From the NCBI GenBank assembly GCA_914767715.1, contig OU612072.1, positions 9,736,001 through 9,800,000 of the forward strand: a DNA stretch of 64,000 bases, written 5' to 3'. The stretch comes from Membranipora membranacea. Taxonomy: Eukaryota > Bryozoa > Gymnolaemata > Cheilostomatida > Membraniporidae. Each line of letters begins with the position of its first letter. Within the stretch, counting starts at the first letter, position 1. Position numbers and translations under genes: made by a program. Positions 1 to 10,613 of this stretch are shown here, in pieces. A model generated the notes under the pieces. That model worked only from the letters and a program-made list of their open reading frames with translations. It searched no databases and was not told the DNA's origin.

Positions 1-11
1 CTCTCCTCTTA

Positions 12-3000
12 TCAGGTTAGCTGGTAATACTCTATAATGTGCGAGTTGTAGTCAGCCACAATTAGAGTGTCACCATATATGTCCATATCGTATATTGATG
101 CTGCTTTCAATCTTGCTTCACCTGTTAGCTCACCTATATACTCTCCTGTTAACAAAAAATAAAACTTGTACAATCTGAAGTCATTGCACAGTGTATGTAT
201 GTCAACTAAACTGTGACATGGGTTTTATTATTATTATTATCATGTTTTTATTGAGGTTTTCATATGTATAAGTAAGTTATAAACAAAGGAAAATTTTGCC
301 GCTAAGTAGTGCCAAACCTCGCAAAGAAGTTTTATGGACAATCATGTATTTGAATTTTAGTGAATGGAAGTCAACTGTTGTTTAGGTTACAATTTTATAG
401 TATGAGAGGGCCTAGATGAAAACCAATGTGGATGTGATTGGTGATTGTTTGAATTTCAATAATCATGCCATACACAACATAATAATTTATCATAATTTAA
501 TTTACACTTGAATGTAGCTGATGAACCGAATTTAAACTACAGGATGGGTTTCAAGTAGGATATAGCCATTAAAAACATATCATATTATCTCAAAGTTTCT
601 TGTGTGATGAATATTTAGGCATTAATGTATCACCTGTGTCTACATCCAGTATCCATATCCTTGTGTTAGAGTTTCGATTAGTGACCAGTACATATCTGTT
701 CTTATAGCAGACAACTCCCGTTGGAAATTCTACATGATCAGATGTCCACATCACCTCACCACTGTCTATATTTATCCTAAATACTGTTTTAGTACGAGGA
801 ACTGTCACAACTAAAGAGTTATCCCCTACTGTAGCCATAGCTATGACGATACCAGTACATAAGTCACATGGTAAGTGTTTGATGAGGTTGCCAGTTTGGG
901 AATATACAACTAGCCGTTTGTTTTTTGGGTCAGGAATGATAATTTTGCTGTCAATTATCCTGTGTTTGATGGAGTAAATGTCTTGAATGGAAAATGTCCA
1001 ACTTCTCAAGAGTTGATTTGTTCCACCATGGTACTGAACTTTGAACTTCTGGCCATTCTTGCCCACAAGGACACTCAGTTTATCATTGTCCACAGTGATG
1101 CTACTTCCATACTGATCAACTTCAAGAAAACCTTTCTGGACTCGACCATCTTCACTGATTCTATCTACTGATCCCTCACACCCTACATAAGTATACTGTC
1201 CGTGGTGACACACTGACTCTGGTAAATCGCTGACCTCACATACTCGCAGTAGAGTCATGGCTTGGGGAGGTGCTGGCTGGTGAAGGGCTAAGTTAGGTTT
1301 TCCGGTTGGTTCCAGAGGTGACAGTAGTAGATCATCACTTGCTTTGATATCAAGAGCAGCTTCTGACTCTGTGTCTGCAAAATGAGTGAAAGAAAATACT
1401 TAATCAAAAGTATTATCTGCACCATGGCTCATAATCATGCTGAAACGATCAAAGTTGGCCGTTTGATAAAATGGTCTCATAAATGTGCTAAATTAGTGAA
1501 AGTGAAATATTAAAGTAGTGAAGTATTCACAGATGGAAAATTAAAGGCTAGCTAACATTCACTTGTCCGCTACCTTTAAGAAGATGCCTATCACAGCAAA
1601 AATGTATAGCTAGCTAACATTAAGTCACCTCAAAACTAGCTTTACTCAACTCTAGCTTACATTTACTCCTATAGGGTATACATGTGAATGTAAATGTTCA
1701 CAGCTGATCTCTATCTTACCCCTAACTACAAGTTTGACATGATTTTCTGAAGGTTTATATTCTGGTATTTCTATATTCATCAGTTCAGTGGTCAGTTTAT
1801 CCGTCTCCTCTATACCTCTCACTATATCCACCTGAAACAAATAGATATAAAACCACTTTGGGCACAAACAGTCAAAGATTCCTGGGAATTTACCATACTT
1901 ATCAGGAGGAAAATTGTGAAATACATTGGTTATATTATTGTTTAGATGCAGGATTCAAGGGCATAGGCTATATTTCATCAAAAGCGCATCTTCAGTATGT
2001 TTGGGATATTCAAGGCTTATAATTGGCTTTAAAAGTCCAACCCGCATGACGTTTGACATCATTTGAAACAAGTCAAGATATCATGAGAGCACAAAATCTG
2101 CATTTAACATTTTGCTAAGACAAAACAGGTTAGGAGTTTGTTGATTCTACAAGTGATACAGTCTAGCTATCTCTGAATTAAAAGTGAATTAACAAAATAC
2201 TAGGGGTTACCTCACCTGGTGGTGATAATAGATTCTAGAGTCAATCCTCTTCACTCCTCTGCTGATCTTATCCAGTTTGCTGCCAACATTGTCATCCAGA
2301 AAACTTGTCACTTCTGTCTTAGACTGAGATCTGCAACTGATCAGCTTGTTCTCCAACTCATCATACTTTCGCTGGAGTTGTTTTATCTGATGAAAGGTGA
2401 GAAGTTTGTGTAAGGATGACACCCCTGTCAGGGCATTTTGGATGAGAAAACGTTGCTTTGCTGATTCAAAAATGTGGAGTGAACTTTAGAGTTTTATAAT
2501 GATTATCTGGGTAATTTAAGTGGACAAAAATCAAATGTCTGGCAAAATTAGACAACAGATATATCAAAGTCAGATCAAAGTCTCGTCGCATGCAATGAAT
2601 TGAGACCCTGATAAAAATGTGATCTGCTCCAGTGATAGCATATATAAAAAAGCGCAAATACATGGTCTCATCTGTTTAGCACCCCCTATAATAAGGGGCA
2701 ACTCCTGACATAACCCTATTGATCATCTGGACAATAACATAAGTAGATGAAAATTAATCTCCAGCAAAAACAGGGAGCAGAGGTTTCAAACTCAGAGCCA
2801 ATTTTCAGCGCAGTCAATGACTTGAGACCCTAAGAAGATCGATGCTTGCATGTCAGACCTTACTGTAAGAGAACTAGTTTATGCTCCTGAATTCATTCAA
2901 TGACTTACATTATTTAAAATATACATCGATTTCAGTGTGTGGAGTTGTCCAACTCACCATTTAAAAGCAATATTGGAAACCAAAATGAATCAATCATTGA

Positions 3001-4760
3001 GGGAGATGGCCATACACTAAAACCTTTAAACCAGCAGCCAGAAACACAACATGGCTGTGATTGGTTATCGATATTGTGTTTTGCTGAGTTTGGTCCCACC
3101 TGTTTATCTCTGGCGTCATGTAATTTGGTAATCATCTCCTCAGTATCATTCTCCCAGTCTGATAAGATTCTAGTTAACTGTTTGACTATTCCGAGTAGAC
3201 ACTCTTCTTTATCGAATATCCACAGCTTCATATCGTCGAGAAGCTTTACAAAGTCATCATTCAATACTTGTAAATCCAGTAGATGATGCGGCAAATCTGT
3301 TAATGAAAATCATGATGTCAAAGGAGTTACAGATTGGACAAACTTCAGCACACTCAGTCATTGCTACAAAAAGATGAAACTAAATTGGGGATATAACCAT
3401 CTAAGATCTAGGTAAAACACCTTAAAATTCTAAAGAATTGATTGAATATAATTTGACTAAATTTCTCAAGACAAGTCCTCAAACTTACTATCGGTGCAGA
3501 GCTGATGTCCCATCATACATTTGACACAGAAAACTTCATTACATTTCTTACAAGCTAACGAATAGACTCTGTCGGTGTGCTTCTCACAGTTTCTTATCTC
3601 TACCTTTCTATACTCCTTCTTATACTCATCCATTGTTATTCTCTTATGATCATCCAGAGCAAAGTTGTGACCCTGTAATAATAATTGTGAAGCCCTCCCT
3701 ATCACACTCTCATATTTGTGTTGGGTGCGATCAAGGAGTCACCTTTTTGGGGTGAGGGTCTAAGCCTTGTCATCCGGCCACGGATTCTGGTTTTTTGGTT
3801 TACCCAAAACTGGAAAGAAAAAAACCGTGGCCACATGACAGTAGCAATGCATATATGCATGGAGAAAGAAGTTTTTCTGCCAGATAAATCAAATTCCATT
3901 AAATCAGTCGGGTGCTAAAATCTGATCCGACACAGCTCATCTGATCCATAATTTCAATATTTGCAAGAAATTCCAGAGGAGATTAAACATGAAGCTTACA
4001 TCCATGTGGGGCTTACAGAACTTCTTCTGGCAGATTACACAGTAAATCTGAGCCAGTCTTCTCCTATCATCCTTTCTCATACAAACATCACAGCATAGAA
4101 ACTTGTCTAGTGGAGCACCTGCAGATGGGATGTCATCTATACCTTCATCAAACACAGTTCTACAACCAAACACAGCAGCGATGAGGTGATATGAGAGATT
4201 TCAGCTTTTGATTTACATGACTCCCAAACTTAAAGTGACTATAGCCAGCCTATTGAATGAATGGTGTTGTCGAGGTAATATGTCCATACAGGTAACCTTT
4301 TGAAAAGATTGCTCAAAACAGTGTCTAGATGCCCATATTTATTTTTCAGAATCCCAAAACCAGCCGAGCCAGGCGGAAAGAAAGCAACCAGAAGTACTAG
4401 CTTCATTAGGTAACTCAAGCATTCAATGTAGGGTTATTACATCAAGTGGGGTCCGAGATAGTACAATACTGTCAAAAGAAGATTTCAGTCTATCAAAATA
4501 AAAACATAGACACAATGAATTACCATAATCTGAAATCGTATGAGCAATAATATGTTACCAAACCTGCATAGCGGACACTTGACGATCTTAGTAAGTTCAG
4601 AGTCTTTTGTCAGACAAGTAACGCAGTAGATGTGGTCTGGATGACAGGTTAACCTCTTCAGATCATCGTTTTCGAAGCAAAGACCGCACTCCAAGAACTT
4701 TGGTTCCATTGAAAACTGTTCATCAGCAGTCGGTAGGGTCGATGGAGCTTTTTCTGCCAT
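12..4760 (-). CDS. TRIM-like RING/B-box/coiled-coil/beta-propeller protein, copy 1
   Basis: Probable E3 ubiquitin ligase with a C-terminal sensor domain, about 670 residues. Exons on the minus strand: 4,564-4,760, 4,000-4,159, 3,489-3,672, 3,100-3,296, 2,216-2,455, 1,661(or 1,667)-1,831, 634-1,374 and 12-145. RING: C25-x2-C28, C39-x3-H43-x2-C46-x2-C49, C62-x2-C65. A first B-box follows (CCDVC, CVIC, FCKPH, then H residues in exon 3), then a canonical B-box 2 (CEKH, CKKC, FCVKC, GH). Exons 4-6 are helical and charged, typical of a TRIM coiled coil. Exons 7-8 encode about 290 residues of blade-like beta repeats (for example NSLVVTV, FRINIDSGEVMW, YVLVT, IWILDVDTG), resembling NHL-type propellers without clear consensus. 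Junctions match in phase except exon 6 to exon 7, which is off by one base, so a microexon or alternative acceptor is likely. TRIM-NHL membership is inference from domain order. Confidence 0.88.
3765..3845. mobile_element. Foldback MITE, GGCCAC family, in TRIM copy 1 intron
   Basis: A short hairpin: the left arm reads gtcatccggccacgg and the right arm ccgtggccacatgac, so the arms are near-perfect reverse complements around a T-rich/A-rich centre. Counterparts sit at the same intron position in copies 2 and 3 (about 14,350-14,425 and 24,467-24,545), so insertion predates the triplication. Related hairpins occur at 51,179-51,243 and 52,424-52,484. Confidence 0.65.
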
Positions 4761-5575
4761 TGCTATGTCTGCTTTTTGTACGCTACAAATAGAATGAGAA
4801 TATCACATGTAACTCTTCAACAAAATAGTATTCAGCCATTGTACGAGAAATGCCAATAGCGTATTTTTTACGGAACAACTGGAGGGTGAATTCGTTGCTG
4901 AAGTGGCAGTATTTTACAACTTTCTCAAACCGAATGGGAGAGGGTCATCCTAGATTTTAAGGATGTATGTATCTATTCTCCTTGTACATGATCCATGTCA
5001 AATGTGGCCGTCACATTCTGCTGTACATCTGGCAAACAAAATGGTCACATCTGGATGTGGTCAGTCAAACGCAGTAAGCGCGTGGCTGTGATTCAGGAAT
5101 CAACTGCTTGGATTCTATAAATATGATCACTAAGGACTGAAATTCAATACTGATCCAACGTGTAGCTGGGACTGTGTGTATACTGATGTTGTAGTGTAGA
5201 TCCAGTCTGCCTTCCAACTAGTCTAGGCTAATGAGCAGTGAAAACAAGCAAGATAGCAACACTCTGTGTTAGCATTGACTAGGAACTTTAATGGGATTAC
5301 TCTGTACCACAGCATTGGCTGGATATCACTGGATTGAATTGGTTTGGTACTAGGTTAATTACTGTAACATGGTAGGCAAGTCTATCTATGCAATGCTATG
5401 CAATGCTATGTAATGAGTTGAATGACTGAATGAGTAAAGGGGGATGATGAACTGACTTGAGGCTGACTTGAGAATCATCTGCCAAGAGTGAGTTCATTAG
5501 TTTTACCCCTCATTGTAATCTCAAGCTGCAGGGATTCTGTGTTTTATAGAAAAACAGGCAATATATAATACTTAC

Positions 5576-5650
5576 ATGGAAACTGACCCAAGAGATTGTG
5601 ACTGGTGAATGGATCTCTTGTCTTTCTTCAGGTTTTTTTACTGTGGCAGT
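5576..5650 (-). other. Candidate 5' untranslated exon of TRIM copy 1
   Basis: On the minus strand a donor (GTAAGT) directly follows position 5,576, and a good acceptor (ctatttgtag) precedes the segment 4,761-4,782 that carries the start codon. The same pair is preserved in the other two copies (donors after 16,498 and 26,282). The most economical reading is a non-coding first exon here, an intron of about 790 bp, and translation starting in the second exon. The upstream end and the promoter are not determined. Confidence 0.5.
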
Positions 5651-5799
5651 GTTTGTTTGTTTGTTTGTTTGCTAGTATATTCCTATAAGTTTCAGTTTCA
5701 CTTTGACTAAAAGCATCTGGCCAATCAGTGCAAAGATTTATAGTTTTCTATGTAGTCCTGTCAATATACAAGAAGAGATAACTTCTAAAACGAAAATGC

Positions 5800-6830
5800 T
5801 GCACTTATTTTTGAAAAAGTGGAAGGACCTGTTTTCACAAATAGAACTACTCCTGTTGATATTGTGGGAAGGGATGGCGATATAGATAAATATTATCATG
5901 TATGCACTTGCTTGCAGAGTCGAGTGAGTCTTCCCATTGGTTTGTAATTTTATGATATGCTGAGACTACAGAGTCGCACATGTCGTGCACGTCTACCTAT
6001 ACAGTCGGGCGGGAGTTCGGAAAAATGCAGAGTTCCCATGCTTGTTGAGCTAGCCATTCAATAACCCAATGTGAGCCAACACCCCCGATAGTTCTACCTT
6101 TCCATTCTCCTATCCAATTTGACAATTTGAGTTGCAACACCAAATTTATCTCATAACCAGTGTTGTATGAATGGGTGTACAGTGTTCATGTTCGACCTTG
6201 CTGGCATCTCTATAATCATCAAATTACCAACACAGCAGAAGACTGACTGGGAAAGCAAGTGCATTCATGGTACTGCATGTTTTTAGGATCTACCGAGATT
6301 GCCAACTTCCTGCACTTAAAAGTGGAAGGACCTGTTTTCACAGATAGAACTACTCCTGTTGATATTGTGGGAAGGGATGGCGATAAAGATAAATATTATC
6401 ATGTATGCACTTGCTTGCAGAGTCGAGTTAGTCTTCCCATTGGTTTGTAGTTTTATGATATGCTGAGACTACAGAGTCGCACATGTCGTGCAAGTCTACC
6501 CAATGAACGGAGTTCATTGGTCTACCTATACAGTCGGGCGGGAGTTCGGAAAAATGCAGAGTTCCCATGCTTGTTGAGCTAGCCATTCAATAACCCCATG
6601 TGAGCCAACACCCCTGATAGTTCTACCTTTCCAATCTCCTATCCAATTCGAGTTGCAACACCAATTTATCTCATAACCAGTGTTGTATGTATGGGTGTAC
6701 AGTGTTCATGTTTGACCTTGCTGGCGTCTCTATAATCATCAAAATACCAATACAGCAGAAGACTGACTGTGAAAGCAAGTGCATTCGTGGTACTGCAAAT
6801 ATTTTAGGATCTACCGAGATTGCCAACTTC
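5800..6830. repeat. Internal direct duplication of about 515 bp, unit 1 only
   Basis: The block starting ggaaggacctgttttcaca occurs at about 5,820 and again at about 6,333. The following 490 bp (ending near agattgccaacttcc) is repeated with small differences. Units 2 and 3 have the block once (from about 16,834 and 26,517). One reading frame on the plus strand (LKVEGPVFTDRTTPVDIVGR and onwards) stays open in the second block of unit 1 and in unit 3 but not in unit 2. There is no start or splice context that would make it a gene. Confidence 0.8.
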
Positions 6831-6839
6831 CTTACAAAA

Positions 6840-8228
6840 TTTCATTCATTTGAGCTGTGCTAAAATAGACTCACAATTAGATAGGCCATTTCCTGATGGC
6901 TTATGAAGTGATTATTGTCCAACTACTGAGAATATTATTTGCGACAAAATATATTCTTGAAGTGAAGATGTATGAAAATATGATAGCATTGAGTCTAAAC
7001 TTAATTTTTTTCGCTTCGTTGTAATAGACTTGCAACATCAACTGAGCTGTTGTGAGCTAATGGGTATTCAGAGGGTATGGGATGGATAACATGTTTTTCA
7101 AAATGGTACTCCTGACGTCAGGATCAAAACATACTTGGTAGCGTAAAATCCTAGAACAATCTTTCTTCATTTCCTAGTAGCTTTGACACATTAAAACCCA
7201 GCCAGGAACCTTCATAAACGGATGGATTCTGAGGGACTTAGATCCAGATTGGTCACTGCTGAGAAAATTTCAACACAAAGTGTATTTTTGAGGTGAAGAT
7301 TTATGGCAATAAGACATGTAGTCACTGACAGCCAGTCAGGTGCAAAGAGTCTAAAGTGATTAGCCAAAAGAATAAATGTTGAAGAGTATGCCAGTTACGG
7401 ACCAAAGAAAAATGGGCCGAGAATCAGCCATTAGAAACAAAGAGTCATGATGGTAATTATATAGACATTACTAGGCAAAAATCTCATTCCAAGCAATGAT
7501 GATGAGAATTATTGAACTGACTGGGAGGTCAGAAAGAGAAATTTCCTACATACAGACATTTGCGATTTATGAAAAAACTGTTCGACAGTGAAGAAAAATA
7601 ATGAGAGCAATGCGATTTAAATAAAATAATGTATTCTCATTATTTGTACAATGATCTTATCATATTGTATCAATATTTAATTATGCATTAATTATATATT
7701 ATAGTTATATTATATTATTAGTTCATTTATGGAATGCATAATTTTAGCAGCATGTGCAAAAATGGCTCCAAAAATGTGCCCAGAGGAGGTGAGAGTGAAA
7801 ACTAACGGAAGAAGACCCAAGCCAAAACCCAACTTTAGCCTGGGCAGGCTGGGGGGGGGGTAGGTTGGTGGAGAGGGACAGCCAGGGTTAATCCGTTGTG
7901 ATGTCTTCAAGGTCACGACACAGACCAGACTTAGAAGAAAGTCCAGGAGAAAGATGGAACGTCAATAGTGGAGGCGATATCTATCACCTACAAATAATAG
8001 TGAGTCAAACTAGCAAAGGTACCAATGACATGTTTTTGGGGAAGCATCTGATCAGAGGTTTTGAGACACATTTCTCATGCTTAGCGATAGCATAACGAAA
8101 AACTTTGCATATTATTCCATCTGGTAAGCTGTTTTTTGTCTTTACATGATTGGTGTTGTATGTAGGCTCAAATCAATTTTGCAATATTGTTCCATCACAG
8201 TAAGCAGCTTTGAAAAAGATTCCATCCA
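6840..8228. other. Non-coding stretch of unit 1
   Basis: No gene is supported here. It contains AT-rich DNA around 7,600-7,720, a poly-G run at 7,850-7,860, and a short plus-strand frame at 7,898-8,095 that is kept in unit 3 (28,033-28,218) but changed in unit 2. The DNA is shared by all three units and looks like decayed transposon and intergenic sequence. Confidence 0.5.
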
Positions 8229-8465
8229 CAGGGCCGTAGTTTAGAAATAATGGTAGGGGAGGCAATAGTCCGAGGCGAGACCAAAGCATCACCATAAGAG
8301 GTGCTGTTAGTTCCTCCCTAAACAATTTAAGGCATACATTTAGCAAATGGAGATCCCAGAGGAGCTTATTCTGACATAGATAGCTATATTATAGTGTTTT
8401 AGGCCGCTGTATTAGCTTTCTAGGGGAAGCAGTGCCTCCCTGCCCCACCTAGATATACGGGCCTG
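8229..8465. mobile_element. Short element with CAGGSCCGTAG terminal inverted repeats (unit 1)
   Basis: The left end cagggccgtag is an inverted match to the right end, which is ctacgggcctg in units 2 and 3 and atacgggcctg here. The element is about 237 bp. Such CAGGG.CGTA ends are typical of hAT-type non-autonomous elements, but I could not find a clean target duplication. The same element sits in units 2 (18,686-18,922) and 3 (28,354-28,590), so it was present before the array expanded. Confidence 0.6.
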
Positions 8466-8565
8466 CATGGTACTTCATATTATGATTATCTGCTCCTGTG
8501 ACATCAGAGTTGGTTCCACTTGGTTCTTCTTCTTTTTTATTTTCACTCTCACCTTCTTTGGGCAC

Positions 8566-8760
8566 AATTTTGGAGCCTCGACTTTTGGAGCCACGACTTT
8601 TGGAGCCACAACTTTTGGGGCCTCGACTTTTGGAGCCACGACTTTTGGAGCCACAACTTTTGGGGCCTCGACTTTTGGAGCCACGATTTTTGGAGCCTTG
8701 ACTTTTGGAGCGTCGACTTTTGGAGCCACGACTTTTGGAGCGTCGACTTTTGGAGCCTCG
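8566..8760. repeat. 15-bp minisatellite, 13 units (unit 1)
   Basis: Units of the form acttttggagccacg, with variants ending cctcg, ccaca or cgtcg, repeat 13 times without a break. Because 15 is a multiple of three, long frames stay open on both strands: phenylalanine-glycine-alanine repeats on plus, and lysine/arginine/serine repeats on minus. The number of units falls to 7 and 6 in units 2 and 3. In this unit the minus-strand splice acceptor seen in units 2 and 3 is missing. Confidence 0.95.
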
Positions 8761-8829
8761 AAACAGATATTATAGGTATAGATAACAATGGCACGTTTGT
8801 AATATAAACTCTTGATAAGACCAAAGAGC

Positions 8830-10600
8830 TTTTGTATATATGATCTGAATTATCTTTATGAACCCTATAAGAAGTATTTTTTTTACCAAGGAAGTTATAA
8901 TTAGAACATCTCAGATTTTTTGCTGTATTAATTATGCAAGCTGGAAAAAACCCAAGTGTTAGCTTGGCTAATTGATCTCTTCAGTATCAGTAGGGATGTT
9001 TCTGTGAAACAATCTTAGAGAGATCAAATTTTAACCAGGGATTGGCTAGCTTTATGAAGGGACTCCCCCTCCCCCTTTGCATCTGAAGAAGCTCTCTGTT
9101 AACGGCTTATTTTTTAATTGTTCATGGCAGTTTTATTTTGTTCTTTGCTATTTCGTTTAACTCTGTTTATACTGTGGCCACGTGTATCTGGCAGCTAGCA
9201 ACTGAATAATTCTTAGGATGAAAAATGAAATGCATAATAATATATGATCGTAAGTTACTGTCTATGATTCGAATGTTGTTCTCTCAATTTATTCTTCGGG
9301 AATTCAATGATCAGAAAAGGTTACATACTTATATATATGTATTTGAGCCGAAGCCGTCTCTGGTGTGGGCTATCATACATGACGAATATACCACAACGAT
9401 CAACTTGTGTCTTATTTACCTGCATTTGGAATTGCCCCAATTGTTCTGCCAGGGCTCACCAGCAGCATAGCATCCAGGCAAACGGATCAAAATCGATCTA
9501 GATGACACCCTTCCAACTCAAAATATAATCACAAAATAAGATTTGAATTAAACATCACAAGTCCTCTAGACTCTCGAAGAATAGAAACATCTTTGAATTT
9601 GCTGAGCGGTGAGGAGTTATTTGATTGCGATGCATAGTTATGGAATGATATACACAGCACAAATATACTCAACAGATATAGCATCATAAGATTTCGTTGA
9701 CAACTGATTTGAAGAGAGTATATCATCTTAGTATATGTGAAAAGTGTGTGGTTGAAAGAGAGGTGTTATATTACATGGTCTTTTGTTTGACTAAATTTCT
9801 TCTGGTGAAAGAATAAATTTAGCCACACCCATGCAATTTAGTTTAGTTTTGCAGAATGAAGGCTACCATTCCCACAGTCGTGTACTATGCACGCTTTATG
9901 CCTGTTCTTTCTTTTTTTTACCACCCTCTGACCTTAGGCTTAGCCTGAGGTAATCACTGCGAAGTTTAATATTACAAATGAGGTTGCTGTGTAGTGTAGG
10001 TTATCCTTTCATCGAATATAAGGGTAGCTCTGCAACGTTTCAGTAGCAAGCATGATCACATCAGGGTAAACAATTTAATATCACAAAAGACTTATCCTAA
10101 ATAATTGGTAGCCGATCAAAATTGAATCTCTTAGATAAGCCTCAAAATTGTTGCAGTTTTGGGAGGAAGGAAGTTGTCATAATTTGCTCAGAAAATATTA
10201 ACACATGTATTGATATTGATTGACTCATAACTGTAATGTTACGAAAAAATAGATGAAAGTTATGAAAATTTATATAACTTATATACATATTATCCTACTC
10301 ACTAGAAGACAGTTGCAAAACTTTGGCTTGGGCTATGAGAAGACAACTATTATTTTAGTAACATGGTAAATTTGCCGTTCCCGCTTTATCTAGATGACCC
10401 GTTAACAAATTTAGTCAGAAGAGTAGATTAATTAACTGTGTCCTTTGAGGCCATCATAAATACATCCAGTAAAGTACAGAAGACATCTCTTTGTCACAGT
10501 TTTACAGCTCCATCATAACTTTAGTTTGGACTTTAGGAGCCGCGGTGTTCTCAAGATGATCTGTATGTTTTCAAGCGAGTCCCCTACAACAGCGTTACCG
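8830..10600. other. Spacer between units 1 and 2
   Basis: Apart from the small frame at 9,529-9,726 no gene is visible. Around 9,405-9,510 lies a decayed hairpin of the family whose better copies are at 47,345 and 49,203 (tttacctgcatttggaattg on one side, caggcaaacggatcaa on the other). A homologous spacer separates units 2 and 3 (19,270-20,990); none follows unit 3. Confidence 0.6.
9529..9726 (-). CDS. Possible small secreted peptide (65 aa), spacer 1
   Basis: Single-exon frame beginning MIYSLQISCQRN, followed by a hydrophobic run (MMLYLLSIFVLCISF) resembling a signal peptide and then about 30 polar residues. The same frame is intact in the second spacer (19,919-20,116) with four changes in 65 residues, spread among N/S/P and F/L positions. 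Neither splice sites nor a family could be recognised. With only two recent copies, an open frame of this length could persist by chance. Confidence 0.25.
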   Translation of the reverse strand: MIYSLQISCQRNLMMLYLLSIFVLCISFHNYASQSNNSSPLSKFKDVSILRESRGLVMFNSNLIL

Positions 10601-10613
10601 ATCTCTCATCTTA

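Noticed and set aside
2939-3286. Long plus-strand frame opposite TRIM exon 4
   Set aside because: It overlaps the coiled-coil exon on the other strand and is only its antisense shadow; the same happens at 13,446-13,862.
8467-8775. Plus-strand frame of Phe-Gly-Ala repeats
   Set aside because: Created entirely by the 15-bp minisatellite; there is no start or splice context, and all frames stay open for the same reason.
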